64,000 bases of DNA, from NCBI GenBank assembly GCA_964459465.1, contig CAYWLR010000017.1, forward strand, positions 8,244 through 72,243. Reading direction: 5' to 3'. Below are positions 6,615-15,457 of this stretch, piece after piece. Under the pieces are notes generated by a model. The model saw only the letters and a list, made by a program, of their open reading frames with translations, was not told the DNA's origin and ran no database searches. The stretch's first letter is position 1; every line of letters starts with the position of its first letter. The position numbers and the translations under genes were made by a program. The stretch comes from CALAMC01 sp964459465 (GTDB taxonomy: Bacteria > Zixibacteria > MSB-5A5 > GN15 > PGXB01).

Positions 6615-8824
6615 ACTATTTCTATCAGTAAAAGTATATCTAACAGGTTAATCAAGCCGTCGGCGTTGACATCACCCTCGTAACTGCCGACCGGCGGTCC
6701 GGCATTATAAAGAAACTCTATGATGGCCAGGATATCGAGCAAATTCAAAACACCGTTATGATCAACGTCACCGCGCTGATAATCGCCCGTGATTACCAGA
6801 CCGGCTATTACCCGCGGCTGATACTGGACATAACCGGCGTCCAGACTCAACGATTTATTGTTCAAAGTGGTCGTGTCGATAACATTGAATCCGGTGCCGC
6901 TGGCCCGGCGGAATTTGACATTTATAATTGGCCCATAGCCCGGCTCCAGAGGCGGTTTTTGATTAATAACACTTGCCTGCAAAGTAAAATACAGTTTGCT
7001 GAAATAAGGACTATCGGTCGTCAAATCAACCTTATCGAAATATTCTGTGCGGCAACCAATGGAATCATGACCGATATATTCAAGACGTGCATTCCCTGAA
7101 TAAACCAGCGGCAAAATCAATTTCTCCATCGGCTGGCTATTCCGCAAATAAATGGAAAATGATACCGTGTCATTGACCGCCATAGTTTCCGGAATGAATA
7201 TCGTATCGGCCAGGGCTGTGATCATTTTCTTCTGGCGCCGATTATGATAGCCGTCGGGCAAGGTCGTTTCCAGAAAAACATCATAGGAACCCGCCGTTGT
7301 ATAGGTTTTTATCGGAGCCGGACCATTATCAAACGTCCCGTCACCGAACCGCCAGGCCCACGATGTCGCTCCCACCGAGCTGTCGGTAAACTGCACGGTC
7401 ATCGGAATAAAACCGACGGTTGTATCGGCGTAAAAATCGACCATGGGTTTGCTGGTATTGCCGTATATTTGATTCGAGGTATCCCAGTTGGATAAAGCCA
7501 GGTCGTTTTTGTATGAGTACTGATAATATATCGCGATACTGTACGCAGGCACAATACCCACGGAAACCCATCCGTAAATCGGATCGAAACAATACTGGGT
7601 AATATCAAGCGCGACACCGTCCACGACAACCGAATCGATCGCCTGAAGCGGCGATCTGCCGGTATAGTACAAATGCTTGCCGGAGACATAAATGGTATCG
7701 GCCAAATATTCCACGCCGTCACCGTCGGCATCGACCCAGACTAGTTCCTCGACCACCGTTGACTGCCCGGCAGACCAGACCGGACTTGAGGTAAATGTCC
7801 CTCCGATATTTTCATAAATGCGAGGACGGTCCCACCAGCGCCCGGCCGCCAAATCGAGGTCTCCGTCGTTGTCGACATCATACAGCGCCACCGCCGAACC
7901 GTAACCCTGCGTAGATGATTGCCAGCCGTAATCGACATTGATCCGCCCCGTTCCGTCATTGTAATACACCCGGAAATATCCCCCGGTGGCGATTTGATTG
8001 TTGTGAGCCGCAACCAGGTCCAGCCAGCCGTCACCGTTCACGTCGCCGACCGTCACGGTATTGACATGATGGGTGCTCGTCGAGCGATAGGACGGCGCCG
8101 ATTCGAGCATTCCACCGAAATTGTAATGGACGCCGAGGCCGTCATTGTAACCTAAAATCAGGTCAAGATAACCATTTTTATCCAGGTCGCCCCAGGTGAC
8201 ATCCATGGTTTCAGTTCCGTAAGCGCTTTCCCAGCCGGCGTCCGGTTGTATAACGCCGTCGATATTATAATAGACCTGGTCTTTCTCGAAAATCGAGTTG
8301 TATGATTCTCCAGTGGCGAAAGCGAGATCCAAATCGCCGTCGCCGTCAACGTCGCCCAGGGCACAGGAAAACGAATAAATACTGTCCCCGCTGTACCAAT
8401 CGGGACTACGGTTTAATATCCCGGCGTTATTGAAGTAAATGTTGGATATATTGGGCGTATCGAAACCGGATGAACCGATAAAGTTCGAAACTGCAAAGTC
8501 CGGATAGCCGTCATCGTTGATATCCCCGACCGAACTGTGCCCGGAATATTCATTATTGAGCGAAGTCCAGGTGGCACCGAGGGGTATTTGTCCGTATTTG
8601 GAAATATAGACCAAATTCGGGGCCATGACGATATCGTTTCCCGAAGACACGAAAATATCGATATAACCGTCGTTATTGCAGTCCCTCCAGACCATGCCCG
8701 TATGGTACAGGTTATTTTCGGCGGACTGCCAGAACGGCGCAGTATTTAGCGGCATTTGAGCAATCGCCGAAAGTGACAAAAAAAGAAATATCCCGGCAGT
8801 TATTCCCCACTTTTTAATCGGCAT
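6605..8824 (-). CDS. Exported VCBS/FG-GAP, PKD, cohesin-like and dockerin protein
   Basis: The ATG at 8824 follows a GAGGAGGGA ribosome site; the ATG at 8839 would lie before that site and is rejected. The 739-residue product starts with a signal peptide (KKWGITAGIFLFLSLSAIAQ). Residues ~30-360 hold at least six FG-GAP/VCBS repeats, each with a calcium-loop motif such as NNDGYID, NDDGYPD, DGDGDLD and NGDGWLD. A PKD domain follows (~460-530, SWAWRFGDG), then a beta-rich segment resembling a cohesin module, and a C-terminal type I dockerin with two calcium loops (DVDHNGVLNLLDI and DVNADGLINLLDI). Such proteins are secreted or cell-surface bound; the ligand is unknown. Confidence 0.85.
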   Translation of the reverse strand: MPIKKWGITAGIFLFLSLSAIAQMPLNTAPFWQSAENNLYHTGMVWRDCNNDGYIDIFVSSGNDIVMAPNLVYISKYGQIPLGATWTSLNNEYSGHSSVGDINDDGYPDFAVSNFIGSSGFDTPNISNIYFNNAGILNRSPDWYSGDSIYSFSCALGDVDGDGDLDLAFATGESYNSIFEKDQVYYNIDGVIQPDAGWESAYGTETMDVTWGDLDKNGYLDLILGYNDGLGVHYNFGGMLESAPSYRSTSTHHVNTVTVGDVNGDGWLDLVAAHNNQIATGGYFRVYYNDGTGRINVDYGWQSSTQGYGSAVALYDVDNDGDLDLAAGRWWDRPRIYENIGGTFTSSPVWSAGQSTVVEELVWVDADGDGVEYLADTIYVSGKHLYYTGRSPLQAIDSVVVDGVALDITQYCFDPIYGWVSVGIVPAYSIAIYYQYSYKNDLALSNWDTSNQIYGNTSKPMVDFYADTTVGFIPMTVQFTDSSVGATSWAWRFGDGTFDNGPAPIKTYTTAGSYDVFLETTLPDGYHNRRQKKMITALADTIFIPETMAVNDTVSFSIYLRNSQPMEKLILPLVYSGNARLEYIGHDSIGCRTEYFDKVDLTTDSPYFSKLYFTLQASVINQKPPLEPGYGPIINVKFRRASGTGFNVIDTTTLNNKSLSLDAGYVQYQPRVIAGLVITGDYQRGDVDHNGVLNLLDILAIIEFLYNAGPPVGSYEGDVNADGLINLLDILLLIEIVYG

Positions 8825-8852
8825 TGGCTCCCTCCTCACGGCATAAGAGCTT

Positions 8853-11594
8853 TTATTTAAGAAGCATCATCTTTCGACTTTCGGTATGACCGTCGACTTT
8901 CATCCGGTATAAATATACGCCGCTGGAGACATTTCGGCCAGAAAAATCGCGACCGTCCCATTCGACGGCGTGTTCTCCGGCATCATATACCCGGTCGACC
9001 AATGTCAGAACCTGGCGGCCCGAAATATCAATTATTTCGATACTGGCACGGGAGCGCGCCACAAGAGAAAAACCGATGGTCGTCGCCGGATTGAACGGGT
9101 TGGGGCAGTTTTGCATCAATTGAAATTGGCCCGGCAACTGCGTTATGACGCCGTCTTCGACGTCCACGGTGGAATAGGCAATCTGACGAATAAAAACGTT
9201 AAATCCTTCCTCGCGATTATCGCTCCAGGCCAGCCAGCCGACCGCGTCGCGTCCGACCATGCATGGTGTAGTCATAACCGCGCCGGATACTTCCGAGACG
9301 ACATTGGTCCCGCCAATCCGGCTGTAATTCGCCGCGATAATTTGATAGTACGCCCGACGGCTGCCGTTGCGATTATCGGTCCAGCTCAACAGGGCAATGC
9401 CCTGGTTATCGATATTAATGGCAAGGTCGTGCGGTGAATAATCGGAAGTACCGATGATCGGGAAATCCGGATTCAAAATCAGGCCGCTTCCGTCCAGAAC
9501 CGTCAAATACAAGTCGCTATTGGCGGCGGCCTCGCTCCAGAATAAATATATATGGCCGGCGGCACTGACGGCCGCGGTCAACTGATATATGTCGGCAAAA
9601 TATTCGAAACGCCCGAGTAAAATCCCCGAAACATTGTACCGCGCGACATTAACGACGGCCCCGCCGGGATGACCGCCCTCGCTCCAGGCCACCGTGAAAA
9701 TATTGGATGCATCTGCTCCGACATTGGCGGCAGTATTATCAATATCGGTTCCGACCGTCGAAACGGCAAATTCACCGCCGACGGCATCACCGGAAGCATT
9801 ATATAACCGTCCGTAAATATGCGGCAGGCCGTGACGATAATCTTCCCATACTACCAGTGCGGAGCCGTCGGTGGCCATCGCCACATCGGGGGCGCGCTTG
9901 GCCGATACGTCGTTGCTGTCGGAAATAAGAAAGTCCATACCCAGCCAGTTGCCGTCGGATGATAAATACCGCCCGAAAATCCGATTGCCCGTTATCCCTT
10001 TGACCGCGCGCGAATCGTTCCAGACAACCAGTATTTTGCCCGAGACAGCCGCCACTGCCGGTTCATTTTGTAAAATACCGGCGTCATCGGCATTGGCCTT
10101 GAGGTTACTCCCTAACCGGTTGCCGCCGTTATCCACCCTTTGCAGGAATATGTCACCGACATCAAAACGCTGGTCCATGAAGGCAATCACACCAACTGAT
10201 GACCCGGCCAGGGCCATGTCGGTTTCGAGCGAATTGGCTCCCTGACTGTCGCTGTTAATAAGCCTGTCGGCAGAATATAATAGCGTCCCCGACGACGTGG
10301 CATACTCCAGATATATATCGGCCAGACCATTACGCATATCGGTCCAAGCACATAAAACCCGATCCGATTGTCCGAACCCCAGAGACGGGCTCCATCGCGA
10401 ACCGGGCAAAGTTATATTCAGTCCATAGGGATTCCCCATGGGCGTGAAATCGGCGCCGAAATTGCGAGCCATGATGCGGTCGGAAAATTCATCGGTCGAC
10501 CATACCGCCGTCAGATTATAGACGGAATTGACACCGAGACTGATATCCCAGTTATCATAAGTATTGCCTGCTTCAGAAATTTTAACATTGCCGCCCACCA
10601 GATTTTGGCCGATCACAAATCTCTGGAGATAAACATCCTGATAAGAACCGCGATTATCAAGCCAGGCAATGGCAAACCCGTCCCTTAACGAAAAATCCAC
10701 CGTCGGCATAAATTGATTGTAATCATCGGAAGCGGCTTCAACCACCCCGAAATTGCTTCCCTCTAATATGCCGCTGCTGTTGACCGTCTGGGCCATGATA
10801 TCGGCCCGGCCGTTGCGATAATCCTCCCAGACTACCATCATGATACCGGTGCCTGAAACCGCTACGTCGGGGACCCAGTGGCTGACACTTCCGCCGTCAT
10901 CATTAACGGTAATTACGGAACTGATGGCCGAGCCCGACGAATTGAATATACGCAGGCCGATAAAATTCCCCGCCTTATAATGTTCCCAGACAACAATCAA
11001 CTTTCCGTCGCCGGTAGCCTCTATATTAAACGGCCCGGCGAAACTCCCCGGAGAATTATCGCTGGTCAGAAAGGGACCGACTATGGTATTAAGACTGCTC
11101 CCGAAACGGGCGGCATAAATCTTCCCGGTCTCCAGAACGCGCCAGGCCAGGTAAAAACCGCCCAGATTGTCCTTTATTACTCTGGGTTCGACTAAATTAT
11201 AGCCGTTACTGCTGGCCGCCAACAGCACATTTTCACCAACCGGATTGCCATCGACGCCGATTATTTGGCCATAAAGGCTGGATACGCCGGTCCGGTTGTC
11301 TTTCCAGATAACAACGGCCCGGTTATCATTAAATTCCGCAATGGTCGAATTCTCCTGTGTAAACGAGGCCGGGGCGATCGATTCGGATACGAGCAAATCA
11401 TCAAAACCGGATGCCAACATCTCGCCGGATCGAGAAACAAAAACGACCTCTTCTTCACTGACGGGCAGAAATATCGCCTTTTGATGTCGCTCGATGCGGC
11501 CGGCCAGGTCAACGGCCGGAAGGGTCCCGGCAAAAATGGCCGGAAAGAAAATTGTGAAAAATACAACGGATTGTAACGAATCACGCGACAACAT
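8853..11594 (-). CDS. Large secreted repeat protein with FlgD/T9SS-like C-terminal module
   Basis: The 913-residue protein begins with a hydrophobic signal segment (VVFFTIFFPAIFAGTLPA). Most of the chain is a ~60-70-residue repeat whose core reads like VVWEDYRNGRADIMAQ, VCAWTDMRNGLADIYLE and ALLSWTDNRNGSRRAYYQ: a W-x-D-x-R-N-G turn then a beta strand, suggesting a beta-propeller or similar fold. The last ~90 residues (QNCPNPFNPATTIGFSL, then DISGRQV, SSGVYLYRMKV and a basic tail) form a FlgD-Ig/type IX-like C-terminal sorting module. A ribosome site (GAGGCGG) precedes the ATG. It has a leader of ~280 bases from the promoter at 11890-11917. Binding partner unknown. Confidence 0.8.
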   Translation of the reverse strand: MLSRDSLQSVVFFTIFFPAIFAGTLPAVDLAGRIERHQKAIFLPVSEEEVVFVSRSGEMLASGFDDLLVSESIAPASFTQENSTIAEFNDNRAVVIWKDNRTGVSSLYGQIIGVDGNPVGENVLLAASSNGYNLVEPRVIKDNLGGFYLAWRVLETGKIYAARFGSSLNTIVGPFLTSDNSPGSFAGPFNIEATGDGKLIVVWEHYKAGNFIGLRIFNSSGSAISSVITVNDDGGSVSHWVPDVAVSGTGIMMVVWEDYRNGRADIMAQTVNSSGILEGSNFGVVEAASDDYNQFMPTVDFSLRDGFAIAWLDNRGSYQDVYLQRFVIGQNLVGGNVKISEAGNTYDNWDISLGVNSVYNLTAVWSTDEFSDRIMARNFGADFTPMGNPYGLNITLPGSRWSPSLGFGQSDRVLCAWTDMRNGLADIYLEYATSSGTLLYSADRLINSDSQGANSLETDMALAGSSVGVIAFMDQRFDVGDIFLQRVDNGGNRLGSNLKANADDAGILQNEPAVAAVSGKILVVWNDSRAVKGITGNRIFGRYLSSDGNWLGMDFLISDSNDVSAKRAPDVAMATDGSALVVWEDYRHGLPHIYGRLYNASGDAVGGEFAVSTVGTDIDNTAANVGADASNIFTVAWSEGGHPGGAVVNVARYNVSGILLGRFEYFADIYQLTAAVSAAGHIYLFWSEAAANSDLYLTVLDGSGLILNPDFPIIGTSDYSPHDLAINIDNQGIALLSWTDNRNGSRRAYYQIIAANYSRIGGTNVVSEVSGAVMTTPCMVGRDAVGWLAWSDNREEGFNVFIRQIAYSTVDVEDGVITQLPGQFQLMQNCPNPFNPATTIGFSLVARSRASIEIIDISGRQVLTLVDRVYDAGEHAVEWDGRDFSGRNVSSGVYLYRMKVDGHTESRKMMLLK

Positions 11595-11952
11595 TGATTC
11601 ACCGCCTCACATATTAAACATCGAAGCCTCAAACTGCAAAGCCTGTGCCACCCGAAATAATATCGGACAGCCCAGATCGCTATCGTCCAAAATTACAGCC
11701 TGTGCCCAATATACTGCCCCCATTACATTTAGATTAAAACCGGCTATGCCATCAAGACACCTTTTAGCCGGGTGAGGCTATGCCGCAAAGTGAGGTTGAT
11801 CAAGACAGAGAAATCCATTTCATATATTCTGAAACAGATGCTCATGGCGGCTAACTTTTAATATGGCTTACCCATAAGGGTATCGATTAAATATACCGAA
11901 AATCCCCAAACTGTCAATAACGGATTGAACGGCAGGCTTATGCCCCTGATGG
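11595..11952 (-). other. Long 5' leader of the large repeat protein
   Basis: These 358 bases carry no convincing gene. The minus strand holds the promoter at 11890-11917 and then ~280 bases of probable leader. The leader contains two copies of GGCATAGCC, one followed by TCACCCGGCTAAAAGG and one by GG, allowing alternative pairing. The second half loosely resembles the 3' part of a cyclic-di-GMP-I riboswitch, but the usual GAAA tetraloop part is not seen, so no riboswitch is called. Confidence 0.4.
11890..11917 (-). promoter_or_regulatory. Sigma-70 promoter for the large repeat protein
   Basis: On the minus strand TTGACA (11912-11917) and TATATT (11890-11895) are 16 bases apart. The promoter lies just downstream of the HDOD gene's stop and reads into the leader of the gene at 8853-11594. 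Confidence 0.7.
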
Positions 11953-13260
11953 TCAAACCGAAGCCAGAACGCGGTCGTTGAGATCGTTTATCCTGTCACG
12001 GATTTCTCGTTCGATATCGATTATAGTTTTATCCTGAAGTGCAAAGGAGCTGTCAAAAGAAGTCAGTCTCTTCAATTCGCCAATCAGGCTCGAGATCGAT
12101 TCCACCGATTGCATAATAATATTAAGCGAATTTTGGCAGTTTTCGATATTCCCGGTTATTTGCCCGCCTTTTATACTCATTTCGATCAATTGCGCCCGAC
12201 CGAGAATGGCGGCCGTAGCGTTATTAATATGATTGCTGAAAGTATTGGCCACGGCTTTGAGTGATTCGAGGGCGGCCCGTTTGGCCTGATCGTGGGCTAT
12301 CGACTGTTGCATTCGGCGGTTTTCCCGCAAAAGATTTTCCACCATTAAAAACTGGCGGTAGAGCATCTGATTGGCTTCGGCCAGAATCTCGGCCTGCGTC
12401 CCGATTTCTATTTCCAGAAAATCTGATTCCCGAACCACAATCGAAATCAGTTCGCCTTCGATTTTCGCCAGCGCGGCGTGCGATAAATTCAAATTAGAGG
12501 CTACGGCATCTTTGCGTTCCAGAGTTTTCGGCTCCGGCGGCGGCATGGTATAAGCCCGAAATTTGGAAAGCTGATTGGCCAGAAGCACCACCTGCGGCAG
12601 AAGCATATCGCTTGCTTTGACCCCATAATCGAATTGTGCGTGATGTCGTCCAACCGCTTCGCCGATATTGCGCGGAACCCCCCACTGGTCAAGCAGAAAT
12701 TGCCCGGCCCGGGCATGATCGGTTCCAAGCATCTCTTGTTCCAGAACCGTCAAAAATTCCCCGGCCTCGACCTGTTTCCACATCCGGCGGTATTCTTCAG
12801 GGTATGACGCTTCAAGAACCAACAGACCGATCTCGTGCAGAAGCCCGGCCACAAAGGCTTCTTCGCCCGGTTCGAATCTGATTTCCTCGGCAATCATCCG
12901 TGCCGCAATGGCCACTTCAAGACTGTGACGCCAGAACCGTTTGCGGCTGACCATACCCTCGACATTTTCCGTCATTTTGTACACCGACGATGACAGCGCG
13001 ATCGCCGTCACCGAACGCACTCCAAGCGTCACCACGGCCTGATTGATGGTGGTCACTTCGCGAACCCGTCCATAATAGGGGGAATTGACCACCCTTAAAA
13101 TTTTGGCGGTCAGAGCGGGATCCTTTAAAATCACTTTCGAAATCTGGGCCGCGGATGAATCGGGATCGGCCGAAACCTTTAAAACCTCCACCAGGATATG
13201 CGGCAAAGAGGCAATTTCGGGGTGGTCTTTAAGGACTTTCTGATGTATATCCATAGTCAT
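11953..13260 (-). CDS. HDOD-domain signalling protein with degenerate histidine-kinase-like C-terminus
   Basis: The 435-residue protein starts with an HDOD domain (~residues 10-215), seen in LPHILVEVLKVSADPDSSAA, DPALTAKILRVVNSPYYG, LLHEIGLLVLEASYP and VGRHHAQFDYG. HDOD proteins act in signalling and often sense stress or cyclic dinucleotides. A coiled helical linker follows, then a segment (ANTFSNHINNATAAILGRAQ, ~residue 335) that resembles the H-box of a histidine-kinase dimerisation domain. The position normally holding the phosphorylated histidine (AHDFNN) reads ANTFSN, and no ATP-binding domain follows. It may dimerise rather than signal by phosphorylation. The start has no clear ribosome site. 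Confidence 0.85.
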   Translation of the reverse strand: MTMDIHQKVLKDHPEIASLPHILVEVLKVSADPDSSAAQISKVILKDPALTAKILRVVNSPYYGRVREVTTINQAVVTLGVRSVTAIALSSSVYKMTENVEGMVSRKRFWRHSLEVAIAARMIAEEIRFEPGEEAFVAGLLHEIGLLVLEASYPEEYRRMWKQVEAGEFLTVLEQEMLGTDHARAGQFLLDQWGVPRNIGEAVGRHHAQFDYGVKASDMLLPQVVLLANQLSKFRAYTMPPPEPKTLERKDAVASNLNLSHAALAKIEGELISIVVRESDFLEIEIGTQAEILAEANQMLYRQFLMVENLLRENRRMQQSIAHDQAKRAALESLKAVANTFSNHINNATAAILGRAQLIEMSIKGGQITGNIENCQNSLNIIMQSVESISSLIGELKRLTSFDSSFALQDKTIIDIEREIRDRINDLNDRVLASV

Positions 13261-13308
13261 GGTCTTGTCTGTTTTTATAATAATTATATCGACGTAACCG
13301 GGATATTT

Positions 13309-14529
13309 TTAAGACTTATCACGGACAGAAAGCCGCTTTCGAAGCCTTTTTATCCGTTTCTCCAGATCACAACGGAGTGAACCATGCGAAGGGCAGATTT
13401 CCATGGCCTCCAGGGCAGTGTTCAGAGCCGAGGAATAATCCCGGAGGCGGTGTTCATAGTATTTGGCCAGCTCAATACGGGCTGAAAAACTGTCGGCTTC
13501 GCCCGATTCGGCCACCCGCCGCCAGATGGGAACGGAAATATCGAAATCGGCCAGCCTTTTGGCCGCCAGGGCCCGATGCATCAAAATATCCTCCCGGCCT
13601 TCATTGGCGAGCGACGATTCGAATTGACCCAGCAGGGAAATTATCTTTTTGTTTTCCCGACGCCTTTCTAAAATTCTTACCAGCGACAGCAGGTCGCCGA
13701 AATCCCGTATCTGTCCGATCGGGTTATGATGAATTTCAGAAATATGATGCATCAGAAAATACAATGATACGATATCATAAAGATTATGTTCGACAACTTT
13801 GTCCAGAAGTTCGGTGTCCGAGGTTGCCAGCCAGTTGAAATATATGCCGGGAACCAGCTCCCCGGAAATGTCGTCGTTTCGATAAAATGACAACACCTCG
13901 CGTTCGACATTGCCCAGAGTGCAACTCCCCAGCCGCAAACGAAACAGCTTTCGGGCCGCATGCAACAGGTCGATATGACCGGCCGTTTCAAAATGGCGCT
14001 CGACCCTCTGGATAACCATGCGGTCGCGGAGAATCGGCATATCGAAAGTTTTCCCGTTATAGCTGACGATGATGGTGTTTTCATGGAATTCGGAACGAAC
14101 CTCTTCCAGCATCGCGGCTTCGTCGGGGAAATCGGGCAAAAAATACTGCCGCACCTGGAAGCCGTTATCGCTCAACGACCCCAGGCCGATTAAAAAAGCC
14201 ACCGTCCCCGCCCCGCCCAAACCGGTCGTTTCCGTATCCAAAAAAAGTAAATTGCTTTTGTCCATCGGCTCGACAACAGCGACATCCGAAAAATGACAGG
14301 ATGAATACTCCATCCCGTGATCCATTTCGTACATGGCATAGGCGCCATGTACATACGATTCATCGAAGTCGGTGACGATTTTAATAAAACTGCCTTCGTC
14401 GCGTCGGATAATGTGGCCCTTTAAAAATTGGGATAATAAACCGTACCTGTCCGAACCCGGGACCGATTCTTCTCCGTTCATGCGCGGCCCGAGATGCCGG
14501 GCATGACGATTGAGTCTGTCATGGAGCAT
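13309..14529 (-). CDS. YprB-like RNase H-fold 3'-5' exonuclease with TPR tail
   Basis: The 406-residue protein contains a DEDD-type RNase H-like nuclease domain: LLFLDTETTGLGGAG (first acidic motif, ~residue 95), IIVSYNGKTFDMPILRDR (second) and HNLYDIVSLYFLMHHI (third, with the last aspartate). This matches the YprB ribonuclease-H-like family. The last ~110 residues form helical TPR-like repeats (ALAAKRLADFDISVPIWRRV, IELAKYYEHRLRDYSSALNT). Substrates in this family are not firmly known. It overlaps the HEAT gene by 11 bases (14519-14529), so it is co-transcribed with it. Confidence 0.8.
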   Translation of the reverse strand: MLHDRLNRHARHLGPRMNGEESVPGSDRYGLLSQFLKGHIIRRDEGSFIKIVTDFDESYVHGAYAMYEMDHGMEYSSCHFSDVAVVEPMDKSNLLFLDTETTGLGGAGTVAFLIGLGSLSDNGFQVRQYFLPDFPDEAAMLEEVRSEFHENTIIVSYNGKTFDMPILRDRMVIQRVERHFETAGHIDLLHAARKLFRLRLGSCTLGNVEREVLSFYRNDDISGELVPGIYFNWLATSDTELLDKVVEHNLYDIVSLYFLMHHISEIHHNPIGQIRDFGDLLSLVRILERRRENKKIISLLGQFESSLANEGREDILMHRALAAKRLADFDISVPIWRRVAESGEADSFSARIELAKYYEHRLRDYSSALNTALEAMEICPSHGSLRCDLEKRIKRLRKRLSVRDKS

Positions 14530-15457
14530 ATTTTTCGAGGACGCGGTTCATGAAAAATAATACGGTGGAATCGGTCTCGGCACCGATTAAAATCTCGATA
14601 AAGCCGCAGCCCAACGAAGAATTGGAATTGTATATGGCCTCGGCGGCCAATGCCCGCCGTATGGGCGATTGCGATTCGAGTTCCCGCCCCACCCGATAGG
14701 CGGCGGCATCACCGCCGATTTGACCCAGAAGGGTAATCCCCAGATTACCGAGCAGTTCGTTGGATGAATGCAAAGAATCCGAAATAATATGAGCCGCAAA
14801 GTCGGGCATTTTTAGAAGCGCATCGGCGGCCGCCATACGCGGGCCGTAATATTTATCACCCAGCATATGCACCAACGGTTTTATGGCCTCTTTTAGTATC
14901 ATTCTCCCTGCCGCCACGGCGGCCGACTTGCGAACCGTCTCGACCGAATCCTGCAAAGCCCTGATGACATTTTCGGCGCCCTTTTTATCACCGATTTGCC
15001 CAAGAGCCGTCACGGCGTTGGAACGAACGCCCCAGTCGTCGTGACTCGCTTTCTTCATCAAAGCGTCAACCGCGGCAGAATCTTTGATATTGCCCAGAGT
15101 ATAGCACAGGCGGCTCAATTTCTCCACATCGGTCGTGTTCAGCGCCTTAATCAAATAGGGAACGGCATCATGGCCGATTTTTTCCAGAATAGTGTTCAAA
15201 GCGTGACGTTCCCGCGCCACCTGCGTATCATACAATTCGAGCAGGCGCGGCACGGCCGGTTTGCCCATGGCCACCAGCGAATCTATCGCCGGAGCAACCA
15301 TATCGCGATACTTTATTTCACCCGACGACGCGATTATAAACAGTGAATCGACCTTCTTATCCGTTTCCGACCGCGCCGGACATTGACCGCACATGGCGCC
15401 AACCAATAGCACGGCCAGAAACAAGACGGTTCCCATCATTTTCTTATTGCGCCGCAT
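14519..15457 (-). CDS. Exported HEAT-repeat protein
   Basis: The 312-residue protein begins with a signal peptide (MGTVLFLAVLLVGAMCGQCPA; a cysteine near the cleavage region might allow lipidation, but no clean lipobox is seen). The rest is a run of ~30-residue HEAT-like repeats such as LMKKASHDDWGVRSNAVTAL, VIRALQDSVETVRKSAAVAA and LVHMLGDKYYGPRMAAADAL. HEAT repeats bind proteins or peptides as scaffolds. It overlaps the downstream nuclease gene by 11 bases and the upstream Asp/Gly-repeat gene by 14, so the three form a tight operon. Its role is unknown. Confidence 0.8.
   Translation of the reverse strand: MRRNKKMMGTVLFLAVLLVGAMCGQCPARSETDKKVDSLFIIASSGEIKYRDMVAPAIDSLVAMGKPAVPRLLELYDTQVARERHALNTILEKIGHDAVPYLIKALNTTDVEKLSRLCYTLGNIKDSAAVDALMKKASHDDWGVRSNAVTALGQIGDKKGAENVIRALQDSVETVRKSAAVAAGRMILKEAIKPLVHMLGDKYYGPRMAAADALLKMPDFAAHIISDSLHSSNELLGNLGITLLGQIGGDAAAYRVGRELESQSPIRRALAAEAIYNSNSSLGCGFIEILIGAETDSTVLFFMNRVLEKYAP

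Noticed and set aside
11595..11952. Cyclic-di-GMP riboswitch in the leader
   Set aside because: Only the second half resembles the consensus; the conserved GAAA tetraloop and GGACGCAAAG core are not seen.
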